Part shown: piece by piece, positions 1 to 6,794 of the stretch | How the letters are laid out: the number at the start of each line of letters is the position of its first letter | How positions within the stretch are numbered: position 1 is the stretch's first letter | Origin: CAYHMW01 sp964357925 | GTDB taxonomy: Bacteria > Patescibacteriota > Microgenomatia > UBA8517 | Assembly (NCBI GenBank): GCA_964357925.1 | Contig: CAYHMW010000019.1 | Coordinates: 1 to 19,714, forward strand | Length of the DNA: 19,714 bases | Reading direction: 5' to 3' | Notes under the pieces: model-generated | Databases searched by the model: none | What the model was told of the DNA's origin: nothing | The model's input: the letters and a program-made list of their open reading frames with translations, nothing else | Made by a program: the position numbers and the translations under genes

Positions 1-19
1 CAAGGTTTCGTCCGGCAAT

Positions 20-48
20 TTGACTAGAGGATGTGTTAGTCGTAAACT
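20..48 (+). promoter_or_regulatory. candidate promoter upstream of nusA
   Basis: TTGACT (20-25) is followed after a 17-base spacer by TAAACT (43-48), a 4/6 match to the -10 consensus. Transcription would start near 55 and run through the hairpin at 71-95 before reaching nusA. The match is moderate. Bases 1-61 could instead hold the 3' end of an upstream gene: one frame is open from base 2 to a TGA at 59-61, and another ends in TAG at 25-27. The window does not show enough to decide. Confidence 0.3.
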
Positions 49-70
49 ACCCTTGACTTGAAGTAATTGT

Positions 71-95
71 GGTGGGACGAAGGCCCACCTTTTTT
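71..95 (+). terminator. intrinsic terminator or attenuator before nusA
   Basis: GGTGGG (71-76) pairs perfectly with CCCACC (84-89) around a 7-base loop, and six T follow at 90-95. This is a textbook rho-independent terminator. It lies 20 bases before the nusA start codon. It either ends an upstream transcription unit or, if the promoter at 20-48 is real, acts as a leader attenuator. Confidence 0.7.
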
Positions 96-115
96 GTTAC
101 AACAAAAGACTAAAA

Positions 116-1192
116 ATGGCAGCAATCGCAAAAAGAACAGAATTCAGCCAAGCACTGAAAGCAATCGCTTCAGAGCGCGGTCTCGATGCTGCAATTATTA
201 TCGATACCATAAAGCAAGCCTATGTTGCGGCCTACAAAAGAGACGCCAAGGAACAAGGTGTTGATGTCGATATCCTTGAGTACGACGCTGAAATAGATCC
301 AGTTACTGGTGAGGCAAAGATATTGGCGTGGGATCCAGAGAAGCCAGAAGAAAAGACTGATGTAACTCCCCCAGGTTTTGGTCGTATCGCCGCCCAAACC
401 GCCAAGCAAGTCATCCACCAAAAAATAAGAGAAGCCGAAAAGGGTGCAATTATGGACGAGTTCACTGGCCGTATGGGCAACTTAATTTCAGGCACAGTTC
501 TTCGTTTTGACGGGCCAGACGTCAGAGTGGACATTGGCCGCACCGAGGCAATCATGCCAAGTGTTGAGCGCATAAATTCCGAAAGACTCAATTCTGGTAT
601 TCGCTTAACGTTTCTTCTCAAGGCTATTGAAGATGGTATTCGTGGCAAACAAATAATTTTAAGTCGAGCGGATCCTGACTTTGTTAAAAAAATCTTTGCC
701 AGAGAAGTTCCTGAGATTAATTCAGGCAGTGTTGAGATCAAGGTAATTGCAAGGGAACCTGGCGTTCGGACCAAAATTGCAGTCAACTCTAGCCAGCCCG
801 GTGTTGATCCAGTCGGGTCTTGTGTAGGTCAAAAAGGAGTTCGTGTCCAAGCTGTCACGAATGAATTGGGTGGTGAAAGGGTCGATATTGTCCCATGGAC
901 AGACAATACTAAAGAATTCATCAAAGCAACTCTAGCGCCAGTTGAAGTTGAAAGAATAGAAATTAACGAAGAGATGAAAACCGCCAAAGTTTTCGTCCCA
1001 GAAGACCAATTGTCCCTAACTATTGGCAAAGATGGTCAAAACGCGAGATTAAGCTCCCAATTAACGGGCTACAGAATTGAAGCAGAAGGCGTAGCAGGAG
1101 GAGTAGAAAAGGAAATTATCGAAAAATCCAAAAAAAAGGCTAAAAATGAAGAAAGTTCAGAAGATGCAACTGAAACTAAATCTAAAGACTAA
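116..1192 (+). CDS. nusA: transcription elongation/termination factor NusA
   Basis: NusA binds RNA polymerase and nascent RNA and modulates pausing, termination and antitermination. The 358-residue protein has the short, Gram-positive-like layout. Residues 1-115 form the polymerase-binding N-terminal domain. An S1 domain covers about 121-185, KH1 follows with its GxxG loop at VGQKG (237-241), and KH2 has IGKDG (303-307). A short Lys/Glu-rich tail from about 335 ends the protein, and the acidic repeats of enterobacterial NusA are absent. The ATG at 116 is chosen because family similarity starts there; the upstream bases are A-rich with no Shine-Dalgarno. infB follows after 46 bases, the common nusA-infB order. 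Identification is secure from the KH and S1 motifs. Confidence 0.96.
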   Translation: MAAIAKRTEFSQALKAIASERGLDAAIIIDTIKQAYVAAYKRDAKEQGVDVDILEYDAEIDPVTGEAKILAWDPEKPEEKTDVTPPGFGRIAAQTAKQVIHQKIREAEKGAIMDEFTGRMGNLISGTVLRFDGPDVRVDIGRTEAIMPSVERINSERLNSGIRLTFLLKAIEDGIRGKQIILSRADPDFVKKIFAREVPEINSGSVEIKVIAREPGVRTKIAVNSSQPGVDPVGSCVGQKGVRVQAVTNELGGERVDIVPWTDNTKEFIKATLAPVEVERIEINEEMKTAKVFVPEDQLSLTIGKDGQNARLSSQLTGYRIEAEGVAGGVEKEIIEKSKKKAKNEESSEDATETKSKD

Positions 1193-1238
1193 ATAATCAT
1201 TCACATGTTATTTAGTCCAACAACTAATACTTATATTT

Positions 1239-2627
1239 ATGAGAGAACGTCCACCAATAGTCACAGTACTTGGCCATGTCGATCATGGCAAAACCACACT
1301 TCTTGATACCATTAGAAAGACGGGAGTCGCCGCTCGCGAAGCAGGTGGCATCACCCAATCAATAGGTGCTTCAAAAATAACAACTAAAGAAGGCAGCATC
1401 ACATTTATAGATACTCCAGGCCACGCAGCATTTCGACAGATGCGCGCCCACGGCGCCCGCGTCGCAGATATAGCAGTCCTGGTAGTTGCAGCTGACGACG
1501 GCCCAATGCCCCAAACAAAAGAAGCTCTCAAGTACCTAATTGATTCCAAAACTCCCTTTGTAGTTGCGTTAACAAAAGTCGATCTCCCCGGAAGCAATAT
1601 CGAAAAAGCAACAAGTGAACTCGAAAAAGAAGGGATTTTATTCGAGGGCCGTGGTGGTGATACTCCAAAAGTCGAGGTAAGTGCGCGGCTTGGCAAAGGC
1701 ATCGAGGAGCTTCTGGAAATGATTTTCCTGTTGGCCGAAGTAAATGGCTTAAAAGGCGAGAAAGAGGGTCATCTCGAGGCAGTAATAATCGAAGCAAATA
1801 AGGATAAAAGAGGAGCAACTGTCTCAGTTATTGTTAAAAGCGGAATACTCAAAGTAGGTCAAGATATAGTGGCGGGGAGTGCAGTAGCCAAGATCAGAGG
1901 GCTTTTTGACAGCAACGATAAGCCAGTCAGAGAAGTCGCCCCTGGGGATCCGGCCCTTCTCCTTGGCTTCTCCGAGTTGCCCCCAGTCGGTACCGGCATC
2001 TTTGAAAAAGCAAAAGAGTCGATAGTTAAAGTCATTCCAGCAGAAAAAATGATTATCAAAAAAGCAGGTGAGGATGAACTTGGTATCGTTCTCAAAGCAG
2101 GTTCCCTTGGTTCGCTCGATGCTCTACGGGCAGCCCTTCCGGAAAAAGTAATAGTCCTAGGTGAAAGTGTAGGCGAAGTTACAGAGAGCGATGTCTTTTT
2201 TGCAAAATCAATTGGTGCCCAAATCCTCGTTTTCCAGTCAAAGACCCCCCCTGGTGCTAGTAAACTCGCGGAAACCGAAGGAGTACATATCCACGAGTTT
2301 AAAATTATTTATGAACTCTTAAAGTTCACCGAAGAGGGTTTAGACAAAAAGATTCAAAAAGTGCTTGGAAGTGCCAAGATTATGGATACTTTTCCCTTTA
2401 GTGGTAAGTTAGTAGCTGGCTGCAAGATCATTGAAGGCAAAATAACAGTTGGCACAAAAGTCGAGCTTCTCCGAGGCGAGATGAAACTAGGGGACGTCAG
2501 AATTAAGTCGATCAGGAAGGGTAAAACTGAAGTGAGCGAGGTGGGAGCCGGTGTTGAATGTGGAATATTATTCGCTCCCCAGCTTGATTTCCAAATAGGG
2601 GATGTGTTAGTATCGGCTCGCAAATAA
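1239..2627 (+). CDS. infB: translation initiation factor IF-2, N-terminally minimal
   Basis: IF2 is the GTPase that brings initiator fMet-tRNA to the 30S subunit and promotes subunit joining. The protein begins almost directly with the G domain: G1 GHVDHGKT (12-19), G2 GGITQSIG (36-43), G3 DTPGH (58-62), G4 TKVD (112-115) and SAR of G5 (148-150). The beta-barrel domain II, domain III and C-terminal fMet-tRNA-binding domain follow to residue 462. The long N-terminal region found in most bacterial IF2 (often 250-400 residues) is absent. Two oddities are Thr in place of Asn in the NKxD motif and Ser in place of the usual His in GGITQHIGA. No upstream in-frame extension with IF2-like sequence is visible between nusA and this ATG. 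A weak promoter-like pair (TTCACA 1200-1205, TAATAC 1225-1230, spacer 19) lies just before it. Confidence 0.95.
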   Translation: MRERPPIVTVLGHVDHGKTTLLDTIRKTGVAAREAGGITQSIGASKITTKEGSITFIDTPGHAAFRQMRAHGARVADIAVLVVAADDGPMPQTKEALKYLIDSKTPFVVALTKVDLPGSNIEKATSELEKEGILFEGRGGDTPKVEVSARLGKGIEELLEMIFLLAEVNGLKGEKEGHLEAVIIEANKDKRGATVSVIVKSGILKVGQDIVAGSAVAKIRGLFDSNDKPVREVAPGDPALLLGFSELPPVGTGIFEKAKESIVKVIPAEKMIIKKAGEDELGIVLKAGSLGSLDALRAALPEKVIVLGESVGEVTESDVFFAKSIGAQILVFQSKTPPGASKLAETEGVHIHEFKIIYELLKFTEEGLDKKIQKVLGSAKIMDTFPFSGKLVAGCKIIEGKITVGTKVELLRGEMKLGDVRIKSIRKGKTEVSEVGAGVECGILFAPQLDFQIGDVLVSARK

Positions 2628-2636
2628 AATCCTAGT

Positions 2637-3548
2637 ATGCAAAATTCCTTTCCACAACTAATCGAAGGCGCAAAATCAATTCTAATTGTTTTGCCCAAAA
2701 ACCCATTTTTTGATCAAGTAGCGGCCGCCTTGGGCTTATTTCTGGCCTTAAAAAACAATAAAGACACGGCAATTACGTGTGTCAGCCCAATGGTCGTCGA
2801 GTTTAATAGGCTCGTTGGCGTCGATAAAGTCACAAGTGAAATCGGCAATAAAAATTTAGTAATTCGCTTCAGTAATTACCAAGCAACGGACATTGAGCGA
2901 GTGTCATACGACATTGAGGGTTCAGAATTCAAGCTCTCAGTCATTCCAAAGCCCCAAATTGCCCCTCCCAAAGAAGATCAAGTCGTCGTTTCATATTCTG
3001 GTCTTTCAGTAGATACTGTAATTCTAGTGGGAGGCGTAAATGAGTCTCATTTCCCAATGCTTTCAGGGAAAGACTTCGAAAGAGCCAAAATCGCCCATGT
3101 TGGCATCCAAAGCATGCAAGCAGAGGCAAAAGCGATCTCCTCGTTTGCAACTCAAAGTAGTTCAGTTTCAGAAATCGTTGCAAATCTCCTCCAGTCAGCC
3201 AATATTCCGCTCGATCAGGATATCGCCACAAATCTTCTTGCAGGAATCTATGATGGAACCAAAAATTTTACAAGTAACTTTGTTACAGAAAACACGTTTA
3301 AAGTTGCAGCCACCCTTAAAGCAGTCGGTGGCAGCCAACCTAAAGAAAAACTTGATAGTAAAAACTTTCCACAAGGCTCAATTCCACAAGTACAACCAGC
3401 ACCTGCAGTAGTTGAGGCACCAGTAGCAGCTCAACCAGCCATTGCAGTACCAGCAATCACAGAACCAAAGCCAATCGAGCCAATTCAAACAGCTCCTCCA
3501 AAATCCTGGCTCGAGCCCAAGATTTTGAAGTCCACAACTACTGACTAG
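2637..3548 (+). CDS. DHH-family (NrnA-like) protein with lost catalytic motifs
   Basis: The 303-residue protein aligns by eye with the NrnA/DHH phosphoesterase fold. Motif I, normally NPDGDxxGS, reads NPFFDQVAA (22-30). The DHH motif region reads AHVGIQSM (153-160). The stretch LLAGIYDGTKNF (200-211), followed by a TEN segment, matches the family's GIxxDTGxF region. NrnA enzymes degrade very short RNAs or pAp with Mn2+ held by the D-x-D and DHH residues. Here only Asp26 of motif I survives and DHH is gone, so hydrolysis is unlikely. Residues 235-303 are a Pro/Ala/Gln-rich tail, probably disordered. It follows infB by 9 bases, as nrnA does in many bacteria, though rbfA is missing between them. 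The family call rests on motif spacing and synteny; the inactive state is inferred. Confidence 0.7.
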   Translation: MQNSFPQLIEGAKSILIVLPKNPFFDQVAAALGLFLALKNNKDTAITCVSPMVVEFNRLVGVDKVTSEIGNKNLVIRFSNYQATDIERVSYDIEGSEFKLSVIPKPQIAPPKEDQVVVSYSGLSVDTVILVGGVNESHFPMLSGKDFERAKIAHVGIQSMQAEAKAISSFATQSSSVSEIVANLLQSANIPLDQDIATNLLAGIYDGTKNFTSNFVTENTFKVAATLKAVGGSQPKEKLDSKNFPQGSIPQVQPAPAVVEAPVAAQPAIAVPAITEPKPIEPIQTAPPKSWLEPKILKSTTTD

Positions 3549-3577
3549 TTGACCACTTCATACACAACATATATACT
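3549..3577 (+). promoter_or_regulatory. promoter of the toxin-antitoxin pair, near-leaderless
   Basis: TTGACC (3549-3554) and TATACT (3572-3577) are separated by exactly 17 bases, both 5/6 matches to the sigma-70 consensus. The predicted start of transcription is near 3584, only about 3 bases before the antitoxin ATG at 3587, so the mRNA would be essentially leaderless. The -35 box begins immediately after the stop codon of the preceding gene. Confidence 0.75.
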
Positions 3578-3586
3578 CATTACATA

Positions 3587-3880
3587 ATGAGTACCTCAAT
3601 TGTAAATATAAAAACAGATCCTAAGTTGAAAAAAGAAGCTCAAGAGCTGGCCGCAAGGCTTGGCCTCTCATTGAGTGTCATCTTAAATGAATATTTAAAA
3701 CGCTTCGTCAATGATCGCACGATTACCTTCCAGGATTCAGAAAAACCAAGTGATTACTTAATTCAAACTCTCAAAAAATCTGAGGAGGAGTTGAAAAAAG
3801 GATTAGTATCTCCAACATTCGATAATGCAGAAGACGCCATCGAATGGCTAAATGACTCTTCCAGAGAGTATGAAAATTAA
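3587..3880 (+). CDS. type II antitoxin, RelB/DinJ-like
   Basis: This 97-residue protein has an N-terminal ribbon-helix-helix of the RelB/DinJ type (about 1-45): a short strand STSIVNIKTD followed by a helix with KKEAQELAARLGLSLS and a second helix ending near FVNDR. The acidic C-terminal part, about 55-97, would wrap and inhibit the toxin. It overlaps the downstream toxin gene, the usual arrangement for co-translated pairs, and has its own promoter at 3549-3577. Antitoxin and complex normally repress that promoter by binding operator DNA over it; I could not pick out an operator palindrome. No Shine-Dalgarno precedes the ATG, which fits leaderless initiation. Confidence 0.85.
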   Translation: MSTSIVNIKTDPKLKKEAQELAARLGLSLSVILNEYLKRFVNDRTITFQDSEKPSDYLIQTLKKSEEELKKGLVSPTFDNAEDAIEWLNDSSREYEN

Positions 3881-4127
3881 ATTTAGTAAGAAATTTTCTA
3901 AGCAGTACGACAAAACTCCTCCAAAAATTAAAATTCAATTTGAAACCAGGCTCAAAATCTTCTCTAAAACCAAATTCGATCCAGTTCTCAATAATCACTC
4001 TTTGACAGGTAAATATATAGGTAAAAGAAGCATAAATATTACTGGAGACTATAGAGCGATATTTGAAGAAACAGGAAGTTTGGTATATTTTGTGGCTTTC
4101 GGCACCCACTCACAGTTATATAAGTAA
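3870..4127 (+). CDS. type II toxin, RelE/YafQ-like mRNA interferase
   Basis: The 85-residue basic protein matches the RelE/YafQ/ParE fold: an N-terminal strand with FSKKFSKQYDK, a helical pair, then the core pattern HSLTGKYIGKRSINITGDYR and the C-terminal GTHSQLY typical of the YafQ/RelE group. Such toxins cut mRNA in the ribosomal A site. I chose ATG 3870, which overlaps the antitoxin by 11 bases and starts at the family's first strand. ATG 3852 would add six residues without similarity. RelE-type rather than gyrase-poisoning ParE is favoured by the GTHSxLY ending, but sequence alone does not settle it. Confidence 0.82.
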   Translation: MKIKFSKKFSKQYDKTPPKIKIQFETRLKIFSKTKFDPVLNNHSLTGKYIGKRSINITGDYRAIFEETGSLVYFVAFGTHSQLYK

Positions 4128-4223
4128 TTTTTGCATTCAGGCTCGGCTTGTGATACCATAGCCTCTGATATCGACGAGGTTTTGGGAATACCCATCACTT
4201 CAGTCGGAACATGTCATAACGAA
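4128..4223 (+). promoter_or_regulatory. rpsO leader region
   Basis: This 96-base stretch separates the toxin gene from the chosen rpsO start. Its length suggests an untranslated leader rather than a simple operon gap. A weak promoter candidate is TTGCAT (4131-4136), 17 bases, TACCAT (4154-4159). Two short stems can form: GGCT 4145-4148 with AGCC 4160-4163, or alternatively CCTC 4162-4165 with GAGG 4176-4179. In several bacteria S15 represses its own mRNA by binding such leaders, but these stems are too short to claim that here. Confidence 0.25.
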
Positions 4224-4490
4224 ATGAGTTTAAACAGCGATACCAAAAAAGAAATAATTAAAAAGTTCGCCCGCGAAAAAGGCGATACAGGGTCTCCAGA
4301 AGTACAAATTGCGCTTCTTACCCAAAAAATCAAAAAATTGGCAGCCCACCTTAAAGAACACAGGAAAGATGTTCATTCCCGCCGTGGACTTTTGGGCATG
4401 GTAGCAAAGCGAAGAAGATTGTTAAGCTATCTTCAAAGGCGTGATCCAGAGCGCTATGCGAAACTGGAAAAAGATTTGGATCTCAAATAA
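4224..4490 (+). CDS. rpsO: 30S ribosomal protein S15
   Basis: S15 binds 16S rRNA early in 30S assembly. From ATG 4224 the protein has 88 residues, the normal S15 length. It carries the family signature: DTGSPEVQIALLTQKI near the N-terminus, LKEHRKDVHSRRGLLGMVAKR in the middle, and the LLSYLQRRDPERYAKL segment. The frame stays open for 31 codons upstream to 4131, but that extension has no S15 similarity, so 4224 is the start. pnp follows with a 16-base gap, the common rpsO-pnp pairing. No Shine-Dalgarno is visible. Confidence 0.96.
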   Translation: MSLNSDTKKEIIKKFAREKGDTGSPEVQIALLTQKIKKLAAHLKEHRKDVHSRRGLLGMVAKRRRLLSYLQRRDPERYAKLEKDLDLK

Positions 4491-4506
4491 TAATTAAAAA
4501 TTGATA

Positions 4507-6774
4507 ATGAAATCAGTAGAAAAAAGTATTGACCTCGGTGGCAAGACCTTAACATTGAGCACTGGTAAATTAGCCGGTCAAGCAGATAGGGCAATCCTCG
4601 CTCAATATGGCGACACCATCGTCTTGGCAACGGTAGTAAGCTCCCCACTTAGTGAAGACAAAGGTTATTTCCCACTTTCAGTTGAATATCAAGAGCGCCT
4701 TTATGCTGGAGGAAAAATTAAAGGCAGCCGCTGGGTCAAAAGAGAAGGCAGGCCAACAGATCAGGAAATCCTAAACGGCAGAATAATTGACAGGTCAATT
4801 AGGCCTCTTTTCCCTGAAAGTTACAAGAATGAGGTGCAGGTCATCGTTTCTGTCCTCCAAGTTGATATGGAAAATGATCCTGTTATCGCAGGTGCCAACG
4901 CAGTGTCAGCGGCACTTGCCAGCTCAGACATCCCATGGAGTGGTCCAATCACGGTATTAAATGTTGGGACGAATAGCGAAGGTTTTGTGCTAAACCCCAA
5001 AAATTCAGAAGAAGACGAATCCTCAATGAGCCTCATCGTTTCACAAACCACGGATGCCATTGTCATGATCGAGGCAGGGGCAAAGGAAGTTTCTGAGGAC
5101 CAAATAGTTAAAGGCATTGAATTCGCAAGCAAAGAGTCTGAAAAGTTAATTAAATTTATTAACGATTTCGCCTCAGAAGTTGGTTTTAAAAAGGAAGCAG
5201 TCGAGGCAAAGACTTACGACAAGGATCTCGAGCAAGAGATTAAAAAATTAGTTGGTGACAAAATTTCTGGTATTGCCAAAGCCCTTGCCACCAAAGAAAA
5301 AGGAGCAAGCGACAAATATGATGCAATTCTTGATGCAGTGGTCGTCGCAGTTGGTGAAGAAAACGCCAAAGAGGCAGTCACAATTTTCGATAAGCTTTTT
5401 AAGTCAACAATTAGGGAAATTATTTTAGGAGGCAGCCGCCCAGATGGCAGAAAGCACGACGAAATCAGAAAGTTAAGCTCAGAAGTTGGTCTATTCAAAA
5501 GAACCCATGGTTCAGCTCTCTTCACCAGAGGTCAGACTCAAGCTCTCACAATCGCCACCCTTGGTGCCCCATCTTTGGGTCAGCTTTTAGAGTCTGCAGA
5601 AGGCGAAGAAGAAGTCCACTACATTCATCACTATTCAATGCCGCCATATTCCACAGGCGAAACTGGCAAATTTGGCTTCCAAAGCAGACGCGAAATTGGT
5701 CACGGCTATCTTGCCACCCGCGCCCTTCTTCCAGTTATACCAACACAGGCAGAATTCCCATACACAATTAGACTTGTTTCAGAATTAGTAAGCAGTAATG
5801 GCTCAACTTCTATGGCAAGCACCTGTGGCTCGACATTGTCTTTGATGGACGCGGGCGTTCCAATCAAAGCCCCAGTGGGTGGAATTGCAATGGGCCTGGT
5901 AATCAAAAACGACAAAGAATATGCAATTTTGAGTGATATCTGTGGCCTGGAAGACGGCAATGGCGACATGGATTTCAAGGTTGCAGGAACGGAGAGTGGA
6001 GTGACTGCAATGCAGATGGATGTTAAAACCCTTAATCTTACCCTTCCTATTCTCAAAAAAGCCCTTACACAAGCAAAAGAAGGTAGAGCTTTTATCCTTT
6101 CATCTATGATTAAAACCATCGATAAGCCACGTGTTCAAGTTTCTCTTTTTGCTCCCAAAATTAAGACCACAAAGATCGATGTTACAAAGATCGGTGAGCT
6201 TATAGGCCCAAGTGGTAAAAACATTAAGAAAATTATCGCCGAGTCAGGCGCCGAAGTTGATGTCGAGGATGACGGTACAGTTAATATTTCAGCAATTGAA
6301 GAAAGCGCAGTACAAAAAGCTCTTACTATGGTCGAGCAAATTACAAAGGAAGTTATGGCCGGAGAAGTTTACGAAGGGACTGTCAAAAGAATCGAAAGCT
6401 TCGGAGCCTTCATTGAAATTCTCCCTGGGAAAGAAGGCATGGTTCATGTCTCGGATATGGCAACTGAATATGTTGGCAACCCCAATGAAAAAGTAAAGCT
6501 CGGCGACAAAGTTCAAGTCCGAGTCAAAGAAATAGATAATTTGGGCAGGATCAACTTGTCAATGATCTTGGATCCCGGTATGGAAAGGCCAAAAACAAAT
6601 GGTAGAGACGTTGAGCGTAAGTTCTCGGCACATACCCAAAGAAGTGGCGGGCGAGAGCAAAGAATGGGCATGGGAAGAAGAAGTGTTCCAAATGACAGAG
6701 CCAGAAGCGGTCCTCATTTTCCAACAAGTAGACTCATCCCCGAAAAGGGCAAAACTGGCTTCGGGCGCGGCTAA
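4507..6774 (+). CDS. pnp: polynucleotide phosphorylase (PNPase)
   Basis: PNPase degrades RNA 3' to 5' by phosphorolysis and can add tails. The 755-residue protein has the full layout: a first RNase PH domain (contains REGRPTDQEIL and IRPLFP), a helical domain, and a second RNase PH domain starting near GGSRPDGRKHDEIR. A KH domain with loop GPSGKN and an S1 domain (EGTVKRIESFGAFIEI) follow. The catalytic Asp pair corresponding to E. coli D486/D492 is kept (D483 and D489 in GLEDGNGDMDF). A basic Arg/Gly-rich tail of about 60 residues follows S1 and may bind RNA or protein. ATG 4507 is preferred over an in-frame TTG at 4501. It sits between rpsO and a Lon-like ATPase. Confidence 0.97.
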   Translation: MKSVEKSIDLGGKTLTLSTGKLAGQADRAILAQYGDTIVLATVVSSPLSEDKGYFPLSVEYQERLYAGGKIKGSRWVKREGRPTDQEILNGRIIDRSIRPLFPESYKNEVQVIVSVLQVDMENDPVIAGANAVSAALASSDIPWSGPITVLNVGTNSEGFVLNPKNSEEDESSMSLIVSQTTDAIVMIEAGAKEVSEDQIVKGIEFASKESEKLIKFINDFASEVGFKKEAVEAKTYDKDLEQEIKKLVGDKISGIAKALATKEKGASDKYDAILDAVVVAVGEENAKEAVTIFDKLFKSTIREIILGGSRPDGRKHDEIRKLSSEVGLFKRTHGSALFTRGQTQALTIATLGAPSLGQLLESAEGEEEVHYIHHYSMPPYSTGETGKFGFQSRREIGHGYLATRALLPVIPTQAEFPYTIRLVSELVSSNGSTSMASTCGSTLSLMDAGVPIKAPVGGIAMGLVIKNDKEYAILSDICGLEDGNGDMDFKVAGTESGVTAMQMDVKTLNLTLPILKKALTQAKEGRAFILSSMIKTIDKPRVQVSLFAPKIKTTKIDVTKIGELIGPSGKNIKKIIAESGAEVDVEDDGTVNISAIEESAVQKALTMVEQITKEVMAGEVYEGTVKRIESFGAFIEILPGKEGMVHVSDMATEYVGNPNEKVKLGDKVQVRVKEIDNLGRINLSMILDPGMERPKTNGRDVERKFSAHTQRSGGREQRMGMGRRSVPNDRARSGPHFPTSRLIPEKGKTGFGRG

Positions 6775-6794
6775 CACCGTGCTAATATGTAAGG

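Noticed and set aside
67..264. 65-codon frame overlapping the terminator and the nusA start
   Set aside because: It runs through the hairpin and into nusA in another frame; composition is not protein-like.
232..786. 184-codon open frame antisense to nusA
   Set aside because: It lies wholly opposite a clear NusA reading frame, has low-complexity composition and no start signal.
3852..3869. Earlier ATG for the toxin
   Set aside because: It adds six residues before the first family strand; ATG 3870 gives the usual toxin start.
4131..4223. N-terminal extension of rpsO from an upstream TTG
   Set aside because: S15 similarity and normal length start at ATG 4224; the 31 extra residues match nothing in the family.
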